Shown one piece after another: positions 12,465-24,200 of a DNA stretch of 64,000 nucleotides (position 1 is its first letter; the number at the start of each line of letters is the position of its first letter). Source of the stretch: Hirundichthys speculiger (Eukaryota > Chordata > Actinopteri > Beloniformes > Exocoetidae). Position numbers and translations under genes: made by a program. The notes beneath the pieces are model-generated. The model ran no database searches. It worked only from the letters and a program-made list of their open reading frames with translations, and had not been told where the DNA came from. The stretch is taken from the NCBI GenBank assembly GCA_018398805.1, contig JAGFBZ010000688.1, forward strand, positions 1 to 64,000. Reading direction: 5' to 3'.

Positions 12465-14390
12465 AGCACGTTTACGTGGGAAGTTCAATTCCTCTTTAAT
12501 TCAGAATTAAAATTAAATCTGATTTAAAATGATCTAAAATTACCATGTAAACACGTAATTCCGTTTGAAAATGTCCATTCTGAATTAAACTTAATTCCGA
12601 AGTAAGTAACTGGTTTATTCTGATTTTAATTCCAAATAGAATAATTCAGCGGTCATGTATACACTCATTCCGCTTAAAATTAATTCCGGTCTTTCTGCGC
12701 ATGCTAGTTCTCTTGCCCATCTGTCGCGATGACGCTAATATTCCGCGCTGGGCTGGTTTTCAAAACAAAGTTTCAAGATGGCAGCACGCAGTAAATGGTG
12801 GTCAAGAGCAGAGACGATTTATTTAATAAATAGCTTGGAGGAACTGGAAATAATTAAAAGAACAGATGGCAGGAAACATAAAAATTGTGAGCTTTTCAAA
12901 GTTGTAGCGGCTAGGCAAATGAAGGAGGTTTCACAGATAGAGACGCCACCCAGGTCAAAAATAAGTGGAGACTCTTGAAGCAAGAGTACAACAAAGCGAA
13001 GGCGCACAACAAAAAGAGCGGGTCGGACCTCTCAAATTTTCCATTTTATGAGGAGGTGGACAGGGTCCTCGGTGGACAGGCGTTGGCGAATGCCGAGCTC
13101 CATGGGATTGAGGTGGGATTTAATGAATCCCACACATCGGAGATGAACGACTCCAACATATCAGGTTAGCTAACCTTTTTTCTTATGTTCAAACGTTACT
13201 ACCACTACTATTAATACTACTATCTAGTACTAGCACCACTACAACTAGCCTAATATCAATAATAGTAGGCTAGTTGTAGTGCTAGCACCACTACAACTAG
13301 CCTACTATTATTGATATAAGCCCAGTGTTTTTAGTTGCTGCAAGTACCGTATTTTCTGGACTATAAAGCGCACCTGAATATAAGCCGCACCCACTAAAAT
13401 AAAAACGAAATATATATTTTGTCACACATAAGCCACACCAGACTATAAGCCGCCGGTATCCAGGCTGAGAAATAAGATGTTTACATCAAAAGATTTTGTA
13501 CCATAAGTTTTTATTCATATACCTGAACTGATTTTTCCTCCTCCTGTGTACTGAAACCCCCCCACACAGCAAAGACATCCGGAACCGACCTGCGAAAGGA
13601 CCCGTATCAGGGTCCACTTGCACTCAGTGCCAGATCTGATTTGGAGCCGGTTCGCGGACCTGCTAACTCCACACTGCGTCCGGTCCGCATCTGCGATTAA
13701 AACCTTACCTCTGCGGCGGGTCCACTCAGAACCCTGAAATCCACTGGGGAACCAACAAACTGACTGGAGAAACTGATAAATCCAGGTGTGTCTGAGTAGC
13801 TACAATGGTCAGACACACCTGGATTAATCAGTTTGTCTAATAATAACAGGTATTGATGCTCACAAAATGAATGTAGAGTAGCATAGCCAACATAGGCTAC
13901 TGAACAAAAACAGAATAGCCTTTAACTACTTGGATTGTTTTTTGGTTTTTCCACTTCCTGTTAGAGCGCCCCCTGAGGGCTGAAGAAAAATTAATAGAAA
14001 AGCTGCATCTCTGGTTTAAAGCGTGGGACAAAAGTAGCGGCTTATAGTCTGGAAAATACGGTACTACTACTGCTGGTGCTGCTCCTACTGCTTCTACTAT
14101 TACTACTACTACAGGGTATGTCGGTGTGTGTGTGTGTTTAAGCTAGCAAGTGCGTGCATTAATCAATGTATCTTAGATGAATGTTGATCTTTAGAGTTTT
14201 GAGAGAAGATGAGCGAGAGCCCTGATATAAAAGTATAAATTATTCCTTGTGTTTCAGATGAAGATGATGATTCTACACTTGAGGAGCAACCTAGTGTACG
14301 ACTAATTGAGAAGCACTGTTCTACTGGAATAACGCCACAGGAGGGAAAGACTCGGGTCTGCAAAGCCCCGGATGAGTGCGAGTCCTGCCC
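12465..14390 (+). mobile_element. PIF/Harbinger-like element encoding a Myb/SANT protein, copy 1
   Basis: The left end carries the AATTCCTCTTTAATTCAGAA terminal sequence shared with copy 2 (33974-34632). A Myb/SANT-like reading frame starts at 12778 (MAARSKWWSRAETIYLINSL). It runs on in another frame to 13169 after a one-base deletion relative to copy 2, with KWRLLKQEYNKAKAHNKKSG and FPFYEEVDRVLGG typical of Harbinger-associated Myb proteins. A likely second exon starts after TTTCAG at about 14258. There is no nuclease. A TA-flanked MITE (13347-14061) sits in the intron. The right end was not found. Confidence 0.55.
13347..14061. mobile_element. TA-flanked MITE with CCGTATTTTC ends
   Basis: Inverted ends CCGTATTTTCTGGACTATAA and the matching CTTATAGTCTGGAAAATACGG are flanked by TA. 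Other copies are at 57211-57580 and, broken, 47197-48748. The superfamily is unclear; TA flanks suggest Tc1/mariner. Confidence 0.75.
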
Positions 14391-14399
14391 CCTTACAGA

Positions 14400-15290
14400 T
14401 GATTTCCAGCGGTCGTCAGGTTATGAGGTGTCTGAGTCGTTGTCTTTTCACCTCCACCTTCTCCTTCATTGACATCCACATCCATCAGCAGAGAGTTTGG
14501 TGTACAGCCTGAGTGTCTGTTAGCATAAGCAGCTAACGACCGACCTCTTTGCAGCCGCTCAGATCTTACTCTCTGATTAATTGAAGGATCTTGGCAGGAG
14601 TTTGTCCCGACAGGGTTCAAGAAGGACGACCCTTTACTGGAGAGGCATCATCTGGAGCGACGGCTCCAGCAGCTGCCTCGGGCGCTGACGGCAGAGGCCC
14701 GGCCTGAGGTCGAGGCAGACGCTGGATCCAGACTCGCCCCGGGCTCCTGGCCCTGAATCCGTCACCCCAGAGACCCCCAGAGGGTCATCAGAGATGCGAT
14801 GAAGCAAGAAAGCAACGCGGCGAGGGGAGCGACCTCACAAAGGACATATGAAATACCGGTGACATGGTTCACATGATGTTAGCGTCCCCAGGACATTTAA
14901 CTGGGATTTTATTTTGATAATGCTGAAAATATTTTTAAGATTTTATAGTAAACTGAAAGGAAAAGTTGAAGCAAAGACACAGGTTCCTTTAGGATTATGT
15001 TTATGAGGGAGCACGTTTATGTTTGGCGTTTCTTAAAGGTGTCCACGTCCCATTGTGTCATCACTGGTGTGCCCCAGGGCTTGGTTCTGGGACCCCTGTC
15101 ATCATTACGCAGATTATACCCAACTGCATCCTTTCATTTTTAACAGACGACAGTACAGCTTCAGCTCCAATCTCAGCCTGTCTCGGTGACATTTATACAA
15201 GGGAAAAGGGGGGGGGGGGGGCTGGAGACTAAACAACAAGTTTTTCAGATCTTCTAGTTCCTCCTGGGGAATAGTAAGCCCTCCGTGACA
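14400..15290. other. Unassigned stretch with GC-rich patch
   Basis: 14640-14830 is GC-rich and reads openly in places on both strands, but no protein family is recognised and no pair of splice sites stands out. Confidence 0.3.
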
Positions 15291-16090
15291 AAACCATTTT
15301 TAGAAATCAAAAATTCATGATTTTACAACAATAAAATTGCAATTTTAGGAGATAAAGTCGTAATTTTTGTCAAAAATTTGTGATGCTGCCAAAGTCAATA
15401 TTTTACAACAAGCAGTTTCAAGGATTCAAGGATCATTTATTGTCATTTCAACACGTTAACATAGAATGAAATTAAACGAGTTACCCTGGTCCCGGAGCAA
15501 GCCCAGTAATAATATAAAATAGAATAGAAAATAGAATAAACAACCTAAGTATTCACAAAATAACGAGATCAAATTGCAGATTTAAAACTAGGCAAAAAAA
15601 CTAAGTAATATACAAGTAATATAAACAGTAATATCAAATTAAAAAGCTACAATTTTTGTAATTTTATGACAAAAATCATCAGATCAATTATAGGACATAA
15701 CGTTACAGTTACACAAAATCTGCAATTTTATGACATAATGTCACAATTTTATGTCAAAAAGTAACAATTTTGCAAAATCTGAGATTTAATGACAAGAATT
15801 AGCTTTTTACCACAAAAAAGCTATTTCAAAACTTGTGATTTTACAAAAAATGTTTTAGATTTTAGGACAGAAAAACCATCATTTTATGTCAAAAAGTCAA
15901 TATTTTACTAAATGATTGTGATTAAAGGGCATAAAGTTGCAGTTATGCAGAACTTAAAGTTTGTGACATAAAGTCACAAAAAAGTAAAAAAGTAAAAATT
16001 TTACAGAATGACAAAAATTGCTTTTTAAACACAAAAAGTTGCGATATTGCAATTCTGCTAAATTTGTGATTTTTTACACCAAAAAGGTTT
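15290..16090. repeat. AT-rich degenerate repeats related to those at 4.2-5.2 kb, with a retroposon tail
   Basis: CAAAAAGTCACAATTTTAC-like phrases recur as in the 4190-5225 array. At 15414-15530 lies the minus-strand 3' tail of a retroposon: ACAATAAATGATCCTTGAAT read on the minus strand, with short direct repeats. Confidence 0.5.
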
Positions 16091-17869
16091 TTCTATGATT
16101 GTGTGGTTTTAGAAGTAAATGACTGTGTAATTAAAACAAGTATTACTGCCTTTGTATTATGTTATATAATATTATATTATGTTATAAATGAGCACCTGCC
16201 CCAGGTTTCTCCTAAAGACTCACCTGTCCAGAAAACACCTCATCGCCTCATTTCCTGTCTCCTCCCGCTTACTTTACACATTTGCACTTGTTCTACTTTG
16301 ACTCCAAAAAAGATTGTAAAAAGATTAAACAGATCAGCACATCAGCAAGTTTCTTACCACAACTAAATTTAATTTAATCTAAAACGTAAAGCAAATTTCT
16401 ATTTAATTCATTAGGAGATCTGTTAAAACCTTCCAACATTTCTCCAAAAATGTTAATGAGCCATCATTTTTCTTAGAGATCCCAAATCTCCAAGCTGAAA
16501 ACGCCGACATAAACCAGCACCAGCAGGACTGATGAGTGACAGCAATGTAACATATAAAATATAATATAAAATAATGACTTTATATGTCACAGAGTTGAGA
16601 TATGGAGATATTTGCACCTTGCAGCTCATTGCACTATTTGTTGTACATACAGTTGTTTTATTGCTCTTGTGTGTTTCATATATGTCTTATAATTATATTG
16701 TACATAGGAATACTTTCTGGGGTCTTTTTATATTGCTATTTAATATTGTGTTTTTCATGTCTTACTGGTGCTACACTGTAATTTCCCAGTTTGGGATCAA
16801 TAAAGTACATCTATCTATCTATCTATTCTCTGCTTCTTTCCTTTTACTGCCAACATTGCAGCATAATCGAGGTCGTAAAGCTGATCAAATGACTAATTCA
16901 CAAAAATTTCACAAATAACTACATTTCTGAAGCAGACAGAAGAATCCATTTGCAATAATGTGCCTGCCTAAAGTTAAAAAAGAGTCAGATGTTCCAGAAA
17001 AGTTTGTGATTTGACAAGGACGCCTCCTAAAAACACAAAAGGCACCACCGCCCCCTTGTGGCCGATTGAAAGTGTTACATCACCATGCAGTGATCCGGCA
17101 GTTTCTTTCTCGCTCCGCATGTTTTGTAAATTTCTGTCAATATAACAAGATGCAGTGGGATATTAAACCTAATGCTCCACCTAATAAGGGAATGTAACTA
17201 ATTAAATTGAAAACAGAACATTGTACCGTCACATGGCGCACGACACTACACTTGCTGAAGTGTTACAGAGATTATATCTGCAGATCGAGGTCTCACTCTG
17301 TGTGTTTTTGTTTTCCACCAGAAACTGCTTTAAATGATCAACTCATCTCAAGAAGCTTGATAGCTTGTTTTGGTAAATGAGTAGGTGTCATTGTGAATGA
17401 AAATACTGTGAATTTAAAGAAAAATAGACAGCAGACAAACTAAAAGTATTCCAGTTGCGCATAATTGTCCATTACAGTTTATTAAAGTTTTCACTTCTGT
17501 TCGATAGAAAACTCTAGTTTAAACACAGTGACTGCATTTGAATCAAACAAGCAAGTAAGCATCTTTTAGAAGAAATATTTTATGACGTATTTAAATTAAA
17601 ATAATAATAATAACGGAGGTTGTCTATGTTATTTATTAATAACATATAATAATAATATATCTTAATAATAAATCTTAATAATATAATATATATAATCTTC
17701 GGTTCTCTGATGAAAACAGGCATCACATTTCACTGCGTTTTGAAATTGATCACAATGGATTAGATGCAATAACAGGTGCTAATTTTTTTTTATCGGATTC
17801 TGAGTCAGACGAAAATGTAAAACAATAAATAAAAAGTAAGTGTAGGAGTACAGGCGCTAAACTATCTGA
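16091..17869. other. Intergenic stretch upstream of tmem175
   Basis: It holds the plus-strand 3' tail of a non-LTR retroposon at 16780-16830 (GGGATCAATAAAGTACATC followed by ATCT repeats) and a TAATA-rich tract near 17600-17690. No exon is recognised. Confidence 0.4.
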
Positions 17870-18023
17870 GCTGCTTGTGGAACCAGAGCGACCGCTCTTC
17901 GCTCAATAAGCGATCCTAGCGGCGGAGCAGGAAAACAGACGGACCGCTACTTCCGGTTTCCCCGCCCACAGTCAGCTGTTACTCGGCTGATTCCAAAACA
18001 GAGACGTCCGCCGCCGCTCCGCG
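17870..18023 (+). promoter_or_regulatory. tmem175: Probable tmem175 core promoter and 5' UTR
   Basis: The 150 bases before the tmem175 start codon are GC-rich and lack an obvious TATA box. They hold an ETS-type site ACTTCCGG at 17949-17956 and a GC box CCCCGCCC at 17960-17967, a pairing common in housekeeping promoters. I see no perfect CLEAR/TFEB motif (GTCACGTGAC), which might be expected for a lysosomal gene; the nearest E-box is CAGCTG at about 17973. The transcription start is inferred, not seen. Confidence 0.5.
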
Positions 18024-18227
18024 ATGGGGGAAAACGACGACAGCGACATCATAGAGCACCACGTCGAGGAGGAGATGGAGAAGAGGGGCCCCGGGGGCCA
18101 CGCCGCGTCCTCCCCGTTCCTGGGGAGCCCCAGTCCCTCCGACAGGGAGGGCGGCGGCGGGACCCAGTCCTCCCACAGACTGCTGGCCTACAGCGATGCC
18201 CTCATCTCCATCATCGCCACAGTCATG
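18024..18227 (+). CDS. tmem175: tmem175 coding exon 1
   Basis: It encodes residues 1-68: an acidic, Gly/Ser-rich cytosolic N-terminus and the start of the first pore helix (AYSDALISIIATVM). The donor is ATG|GTAAGG. Phase 0. Confidence 0.94.
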
Positions 18228-21200
18228 GTAAGGGGGACTGCGGGGCCGACGGGAAGGGGACTGGGTCTGGAGGCAGATGCGGGATTCATGCGGGAGATGG
18301 GGAGGAGGGATCTGCATCACCTGTTCTGGTCCTGGAAGATGCTAGAAGGTCTTCCAGCAGCAAAACTACCCTGCTGTACTTATATGTATTTGAGTGCTGC
18401 AGCTTGTACAGTTCTCAGGGCCGTTTCTAGCTTCTTTAGGGCCCTTGTGGCCCCCCCGCCAACTTTGAGGAGCCCAAACTTTTGCAGAGGTTTCTTGTAG
18501 TAAATATAAACCTGCTAGTGCACTACTAGTTTGCTTGGAGCCTTTAACGGTCCGTCTCCACTGCACGATTTCTGAAAATCGTATAAAATCTCACACTGTA
18601 CAATTTCAGTTTGCTTAATCTCAGGTGCAATGAATAAAGGACGTCTAGACGTCCGGTGTGACCATCAGATTGGTACTAAACCAGTTATCTTAACTGAATT
18701 GGTACTAGAGAGGAAAAAACTAGGGGTGTACGATAATTATCGGGCCGATAACAGGAAATGATGACGTCATCCCGATAACTCCGATATCACGACGAATAGC
18801 CCCGATAACATTTATATTTTTGTCAACACAGCAGTGCCTCGCTCCCTCTGAGCCTTGAAAGACCGGCAGTGAATGTTATGTTCAAGTGACGTCGGCATAA
18901 TCAGAAAAACGATTTCTCAATCAGGAAAATCAAGAATACCCCCTCATGCCAGAAAACAACTCGTTAACTCGGTCATAATTTTAGTAGTTGCTGACTTGAA
19001 TTAATATTCACAGTATTTCCTCCCATGTTACACATAAAAAAGAAAAAAATAGAAAAGGCTGAAAGAACAACTAGCAAACGAGGGAATGTGGGAATTTATG
19101 TTTGGTTTGGTGGTTATTTGTGACGAATCCTAAAAGTGAATTCTACGAGGAGGGAAGCACAAGCTTTAATACGTAAAACCTGATCAGCCACCTACAACAT
19201 AACAATCGCTTCCATGGAGTTTTGAAATCGTACTAACGGAAGCTGATGCTAACGTGCGCAAGCCAGCAGCAGTCTCTCCTCTCCCTCATCTCTCTCATCT
19301 AAAGCTTCCATGAGATTAAAAAATAAAAAACAAAAACTACTGAACCTCATTTACTTCAATTAAAGGTATTAATTTAAATGGAACCACAAGTCAAAATCAG
19401 AATCAGAATCAGAATCAGATTTATTATTGTCACTGAGCCAGTGTCCCAACACAGTGAAATTTGTCTTCCCAGTACACCGTCCAAGAGAAACATACAGAAA
19501 CAACAACAACAACATATGGACAGGAGTCAACGGTGCTTGGGTCAGCGCTATAAGAGCGCTTCTACCGTGTCAGAGAGTAGTACACTTAAGCACATGCCCA
19601 AGTACACCACCCTCCGGCCAGGGCACTTTTAGCAGAAGAAAATATGATCACATAGGGGATGGTGGGGGAGAGGATAAAAAAGAGGTGTCTCACACCACAT
19701 GTCCTTGATCAGAGGCACATGTTGTGGGATTCACAAAAAAAACCTCAGCACAAGTATAACAAACTTATTACGAAGACATCATATGGGTCAGGAAAGAGGT
19801 GGGGGGAGGGGGAGTGTCCAGCTAAACAGTCCGTGCGCTCGCTGCGCGAAGTGCCCAGTCCGTCAAGCGTGGGGCGTAAAAAACATCCAGGAGCCAGCGG
19901 AGGCAGTTGGGCATGGGGCGGGAAGTGTGTGTGTGTACATGTGTATGTGTGTGCGTAAGCCAGTGACCCCTGGTCTGGAGCCACAGGTGTTGTTTGGAAA
20001 GGGGAGGGGTCGGGAAGGAGCGTCGAAAAGTCATAATATTCAGGAGAGATTAGGTCGAAGGCCGGCCTTGGAGGCGAGCTTCGTTTCAGGGGAGCCAGAT
20101 TCAGATAAGAGAAGAATGTTTTCGGTCAGGCTGACATAAATTCTGTCTGCCTTCAAAGTTTTTTGCTGGTCCATCTCGGTGGGAATGACTCCAATTGTCC
20201 GAATTACAGGTCAATTCTCCCTGAGCGGCGCTTGAACTTCTCCAGGATCGAATCCATTTCGCCAGAGTTCAAAAACCGTCACTAGAATCACTTCCAGTTT
20301 CCGGTTCAGCTCACCAAGAGCAGCAGTCTGAGTGATCACAGCGCGACTCATTCCAACACACACGGCAGGCAGGTTGGCGGTGTCCAGGATAGCAGCTGCC
20401 ATGTAAATTTTCCGATACAGCAGGTATCCGCCAACTCCAAACAGCAGAAATCCTGTGATCATAAATCCCAATAGGTACACTTTGGTGTCCACAATGAACA
20501 AGGGGGGCAGACATCCCAGATTCCATCCAAGATCCTTGATGTATCCAGCCAGTGTTCCATGGGGACCGGAGGACTCTCCTGTGTCCTGTTTTCTCTCCGA
20601 GAAAAATTGATTAATTGCATTGAGAAACCAGCTGATCAGATCCATAATTAGAGATTTGAATATTATGCCGAGTGAGGCTCCAAAAAAAGCTCAGACAAGA
20701 CAAAAGAGAAGCAGCAGGGACAGATAGATGGGAGCTCACAGAAATGCGACTGCCTCCACCGAGAGCAGGAAGTAAGAACGGAAAAATCCTTTAAATGTTA
20801 ATCTTTTTCAGTTAGTAATACTGATGCACCTATTTCCATCAGTTCAAGGAGCCTTTATTTTTTATATCAGTCAGTAATGAACCTTATTTAAGTTGATGTG
20901 AGATATCAAATAGGTTTGTTTGATAGCTTTAAGAAAATGTTTGAGAGGCTTGTCAATAGTTTTTCCAATGGAAAAAATAAATATCTGTTCATTTAAAAAG
21001 TCAAAACTGTTTTTTGGTTTTGTTCATAGTATTGATGTAATGATCTTAGGTATATGTGTGTGTTATCAGTATCGGCCTTTAGGAGCTGAAAGTTATCGGT
21101 TATCGGTATTGGTTTTAAAAAACAGTTATCGTACAGCCCTAAAAAAAATGGTATCGGGAACATCGCTAGTCCTGAAATCCCCTCATAACCCTTCCAGGAT

Positions 21201-24200
21201 CGATAAGCAGCAGCGGTCGCTTCTCTAGAACCACAGCTGATGTCTTTCCTTCTCGGCTTCTTGTGTTAATACATACATCTGAATGCTCCAGAGTCTTGAC
21301 GTCACGTCTGAACCGGTTTTCCGTCTCGTCTGTCCGCAGATTTTGCCCGTCGCTCACACCAAGGTGGAAGACAACGAGGTAAAGCCGGTCGCCGCCGTCT
21401 CGCCGCCGCTTCGCGGTCGATGAACCTTCCAACGTGAGACGTTTGTGTTTGCAGGAGCTGAGGCAGAGCGTCCAGCTGCTGCTGACGACCAAGATCGCCG
21501 TTTACCTGATGACCTTCCTCATCGTGACCGTCGCCTGGGCCGCCCACATCAGGTCGGTAGGAACTAGCGCTGTAGCGATACACTAATATCGCGATACGAT
21601 ACACGATATTCGGCTCACGAAATGATATATATCGATATTTTAGTTTATTTTAGTTTCATTTATTTAAACAGTGCAAATTGTTGCTTGCAAGCTTTTAAAG
21701 GTGGGACACGGGGGTTTTGAAAGAAGCTTAGAATATCGATACCCACGGCTGAAAAATCGATACTCTCTGAGGAAATAAAATATCGATATATATCGCAGAA
21801 TCGATAAAATCGCTCAGCTCTAGCAGGAACCCTCCTTCTCATGCCTTCAGGAGCTTTTGTGGTTCTTCTCAATTTCATTTCCACAGGTTGTTTCAAGTGA
21901 TCGTGCGCATCGACGACTGCCTCGCGCTGCTGAACCTCGTGAGTACAGAGTCACCGTGTCACCGGCGGCCATTTTTAATTGTGCGTTTTGTTTGTGCGCT
22001 AGATAACTTTGAGGGTCTCGGGTACAGTGGTACCTCTATTTACGAAATGAATTGGTTCTGAAAGTAGTTTCGTAACCTGAAACTTTCGTAAGTAGAGGCG
22101 CGTTTTCTATGTAAATGCCCTAATCCGTTCCAAGCCCCCCAAAAATCGAACCTAATGTTGTTATAAATTATAAATAATACATGAAAATGACATGAAAACC
22201 TGTAAGAAATACACGTTAGAACTAGAAAAGCACTCGGAGAGCGCAGACCTCCACTAAACGCAACAATTATCGAAAATTTGAAAGTGATCCAGAATCCAGG
22301 ATTTCTTCCAGATTGCACCCAAAATGAAATCAGTTCTTCTTTTTCACAAGATGCTAAGCGACAGCCAATGGGATGCCAGGTAGATGCTAAGCGATAGCCA
22401 ATGGGATGCCAGGAAGATGCTAAGCGATAGCCAATGGGATGCCAGGTAGATGCTAAGCGATAGCCAATAGCAGAGCAGCTCGGACGCACCGCTTTCAAAC
22501 CGAGACACAGAGCCGACAGCTATGTTTACGTTCGGTAAACTCTGGGATCTGCGAGTAGCAGCGCTACTGGATTTTTGCCTTTTGTATCCTGAAATTTCTT
22601 TCGTAACTAGAGGCAATTTTATCCCTTTGAGGCGTTTCGTAACCTGAAAATTTCGTATGTAGCAACGTTCATAAGTAGAGCTACCACTGTATATGAAATG
22701 TCAGAATAAGTCATTTTTTTGATGACACCCCGGTTGAGAAAGGCTGCGCTAGATAACTTTGAGGGTCTCGGGTATTTAATTTCATCAATGACGTGCGTAT
22801 GAAGGTTTCTGCGAGTTCAGCCCGTCTACTCTGGTTGTTCACGTTTCCCCCTTTCTAAAGTGAACTTCTGCTTTCGGTTCCTCTTCAGGCCTGCATGATG
22901 CTGATAACCTTTCTGCCGTACACGGTGAGTACCGCCCACAGTCTCGATCTGAGCAAGCTAACAGCCAAACCAACCGTCCGCTTTGTCTTCTCTCTGCAGT
23001 TTTCTCTGATGGCCACCTTCCCCGAGAACATCCTGGGGATTTTGCTGTTTTGCGGTTGCGTGATGGTGATCGGAGTGATCCAGGTGAGAAACGCCGGGGC
23101 GTCCTCCGGTCCTCCCGTCGGTCCCGCCGCGTGACCGCCTGTGTCCCGTCTTGCTCTTCCAGTCGGTCATTGTGCTGTACGCCTTCAGCCGGCCCTTCCT
23201 GCTGAACGAACAGATCCAGATCTCGGAGAACCAGACCTTCTACAAGCACCACATCCTCAAGGTCATCATGAGGGTTCCCATCATGTGCTTCTTCGCCAGC
23301 ATCTTCTCCTTCATCTTCTTCCAGCTGGTCAGTGCTCTTTTCTTTCCCTCCTTCCACCACTCGAATCCTCAGTTTGTTGTTCGAAAATGTTGAATTTGTG
23401 TCTTTTCCAGTCCTACGTGCTCCTGGCCATCGTCATCTTCCTGCCTTACATCTCGCAGTGCTTGAAGTGGTGTCGCAGCAAAGCCATCGGTGAGGACGAG
23501 GGCTCAACCTTCTCCTGATCTGACAGGTCCCGAGTAAAGCACTGTGTTTTTAGATGGAGACGAGAACAAATGCTGGCTTGCGCACATTAGCATTAGCTTA
23601 GCGTTAGCGTGATTTCAAAACTCCATGGAAGTGATTGTTATGTTGTAGGTGGCTGATCAGGTTTTACGTATTAAAGCTTGTGCTTCCCTCCTCGTAGAAT
23701 TCACTCGGAGGATTCGTCACAAATAACCACCAAACTATCTTCTTCTGAAACTTTAACCAAGTTCCACGCCGCCATGTTTGTTGTGATCAGCGCTGTGCTG
23801 CAGGCTGCTTTCAAGGTGTAATGTAAATTCCGACGTTCCCTCGTTTGCTAGTTGTTCTTGCAGCCTTTTCTATTTTTTTTTCTTTATTATGTGTAACATG
23901 AGGTAAAAAATACTGCGAATATCGATTCAAGTTAGCAACTACTAAAATTATGACCGAGTTAACAAGTTGTTTTCTGGCATGAGGGGGTATTCTTGATTTT
24001 CCTGATTGAGAAATCGTTTTTCTGATTATGCCGACGTCACTTGAACATAACATTCACTGCCGGTCATTCAAGACTCAGAGGGAGCGAGACACTGCTGTGT
24101 TGACAAAAATATATGTTATCGGGGCTATTCGTCATGATATCGGAGTGACGTCATAATTTCCTGTTTTTGGTCCGATAGTTATCGTGTATCCCTAGTTTCT

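Larger units (their letters stand above)
18721..21141. mobile_element. hAT-like element in tmem175 intron 1, interrupted
   Basis: The ends TAGGGGTGTACGATAATTAT and GTTATCGTACAGCCCTA are inverted repeats; flanks GAAAAAAC and AAAAAAAT agree at 6 of 8. Relatives are at 23575-24194 (inverted, truncated), 37571-38647 (complete) and 53650-54767. This copy is split by a 1.4-kb insertion at 19399-20782. Confidence 0.75.

Noticed and set aside
12778..13169. Host Myb/SANT transcription factor gene
   Set aside because: A second copy with the same flanks at 34 kb shows it to be part of a Harbinger-like element, and it is frameshifted.
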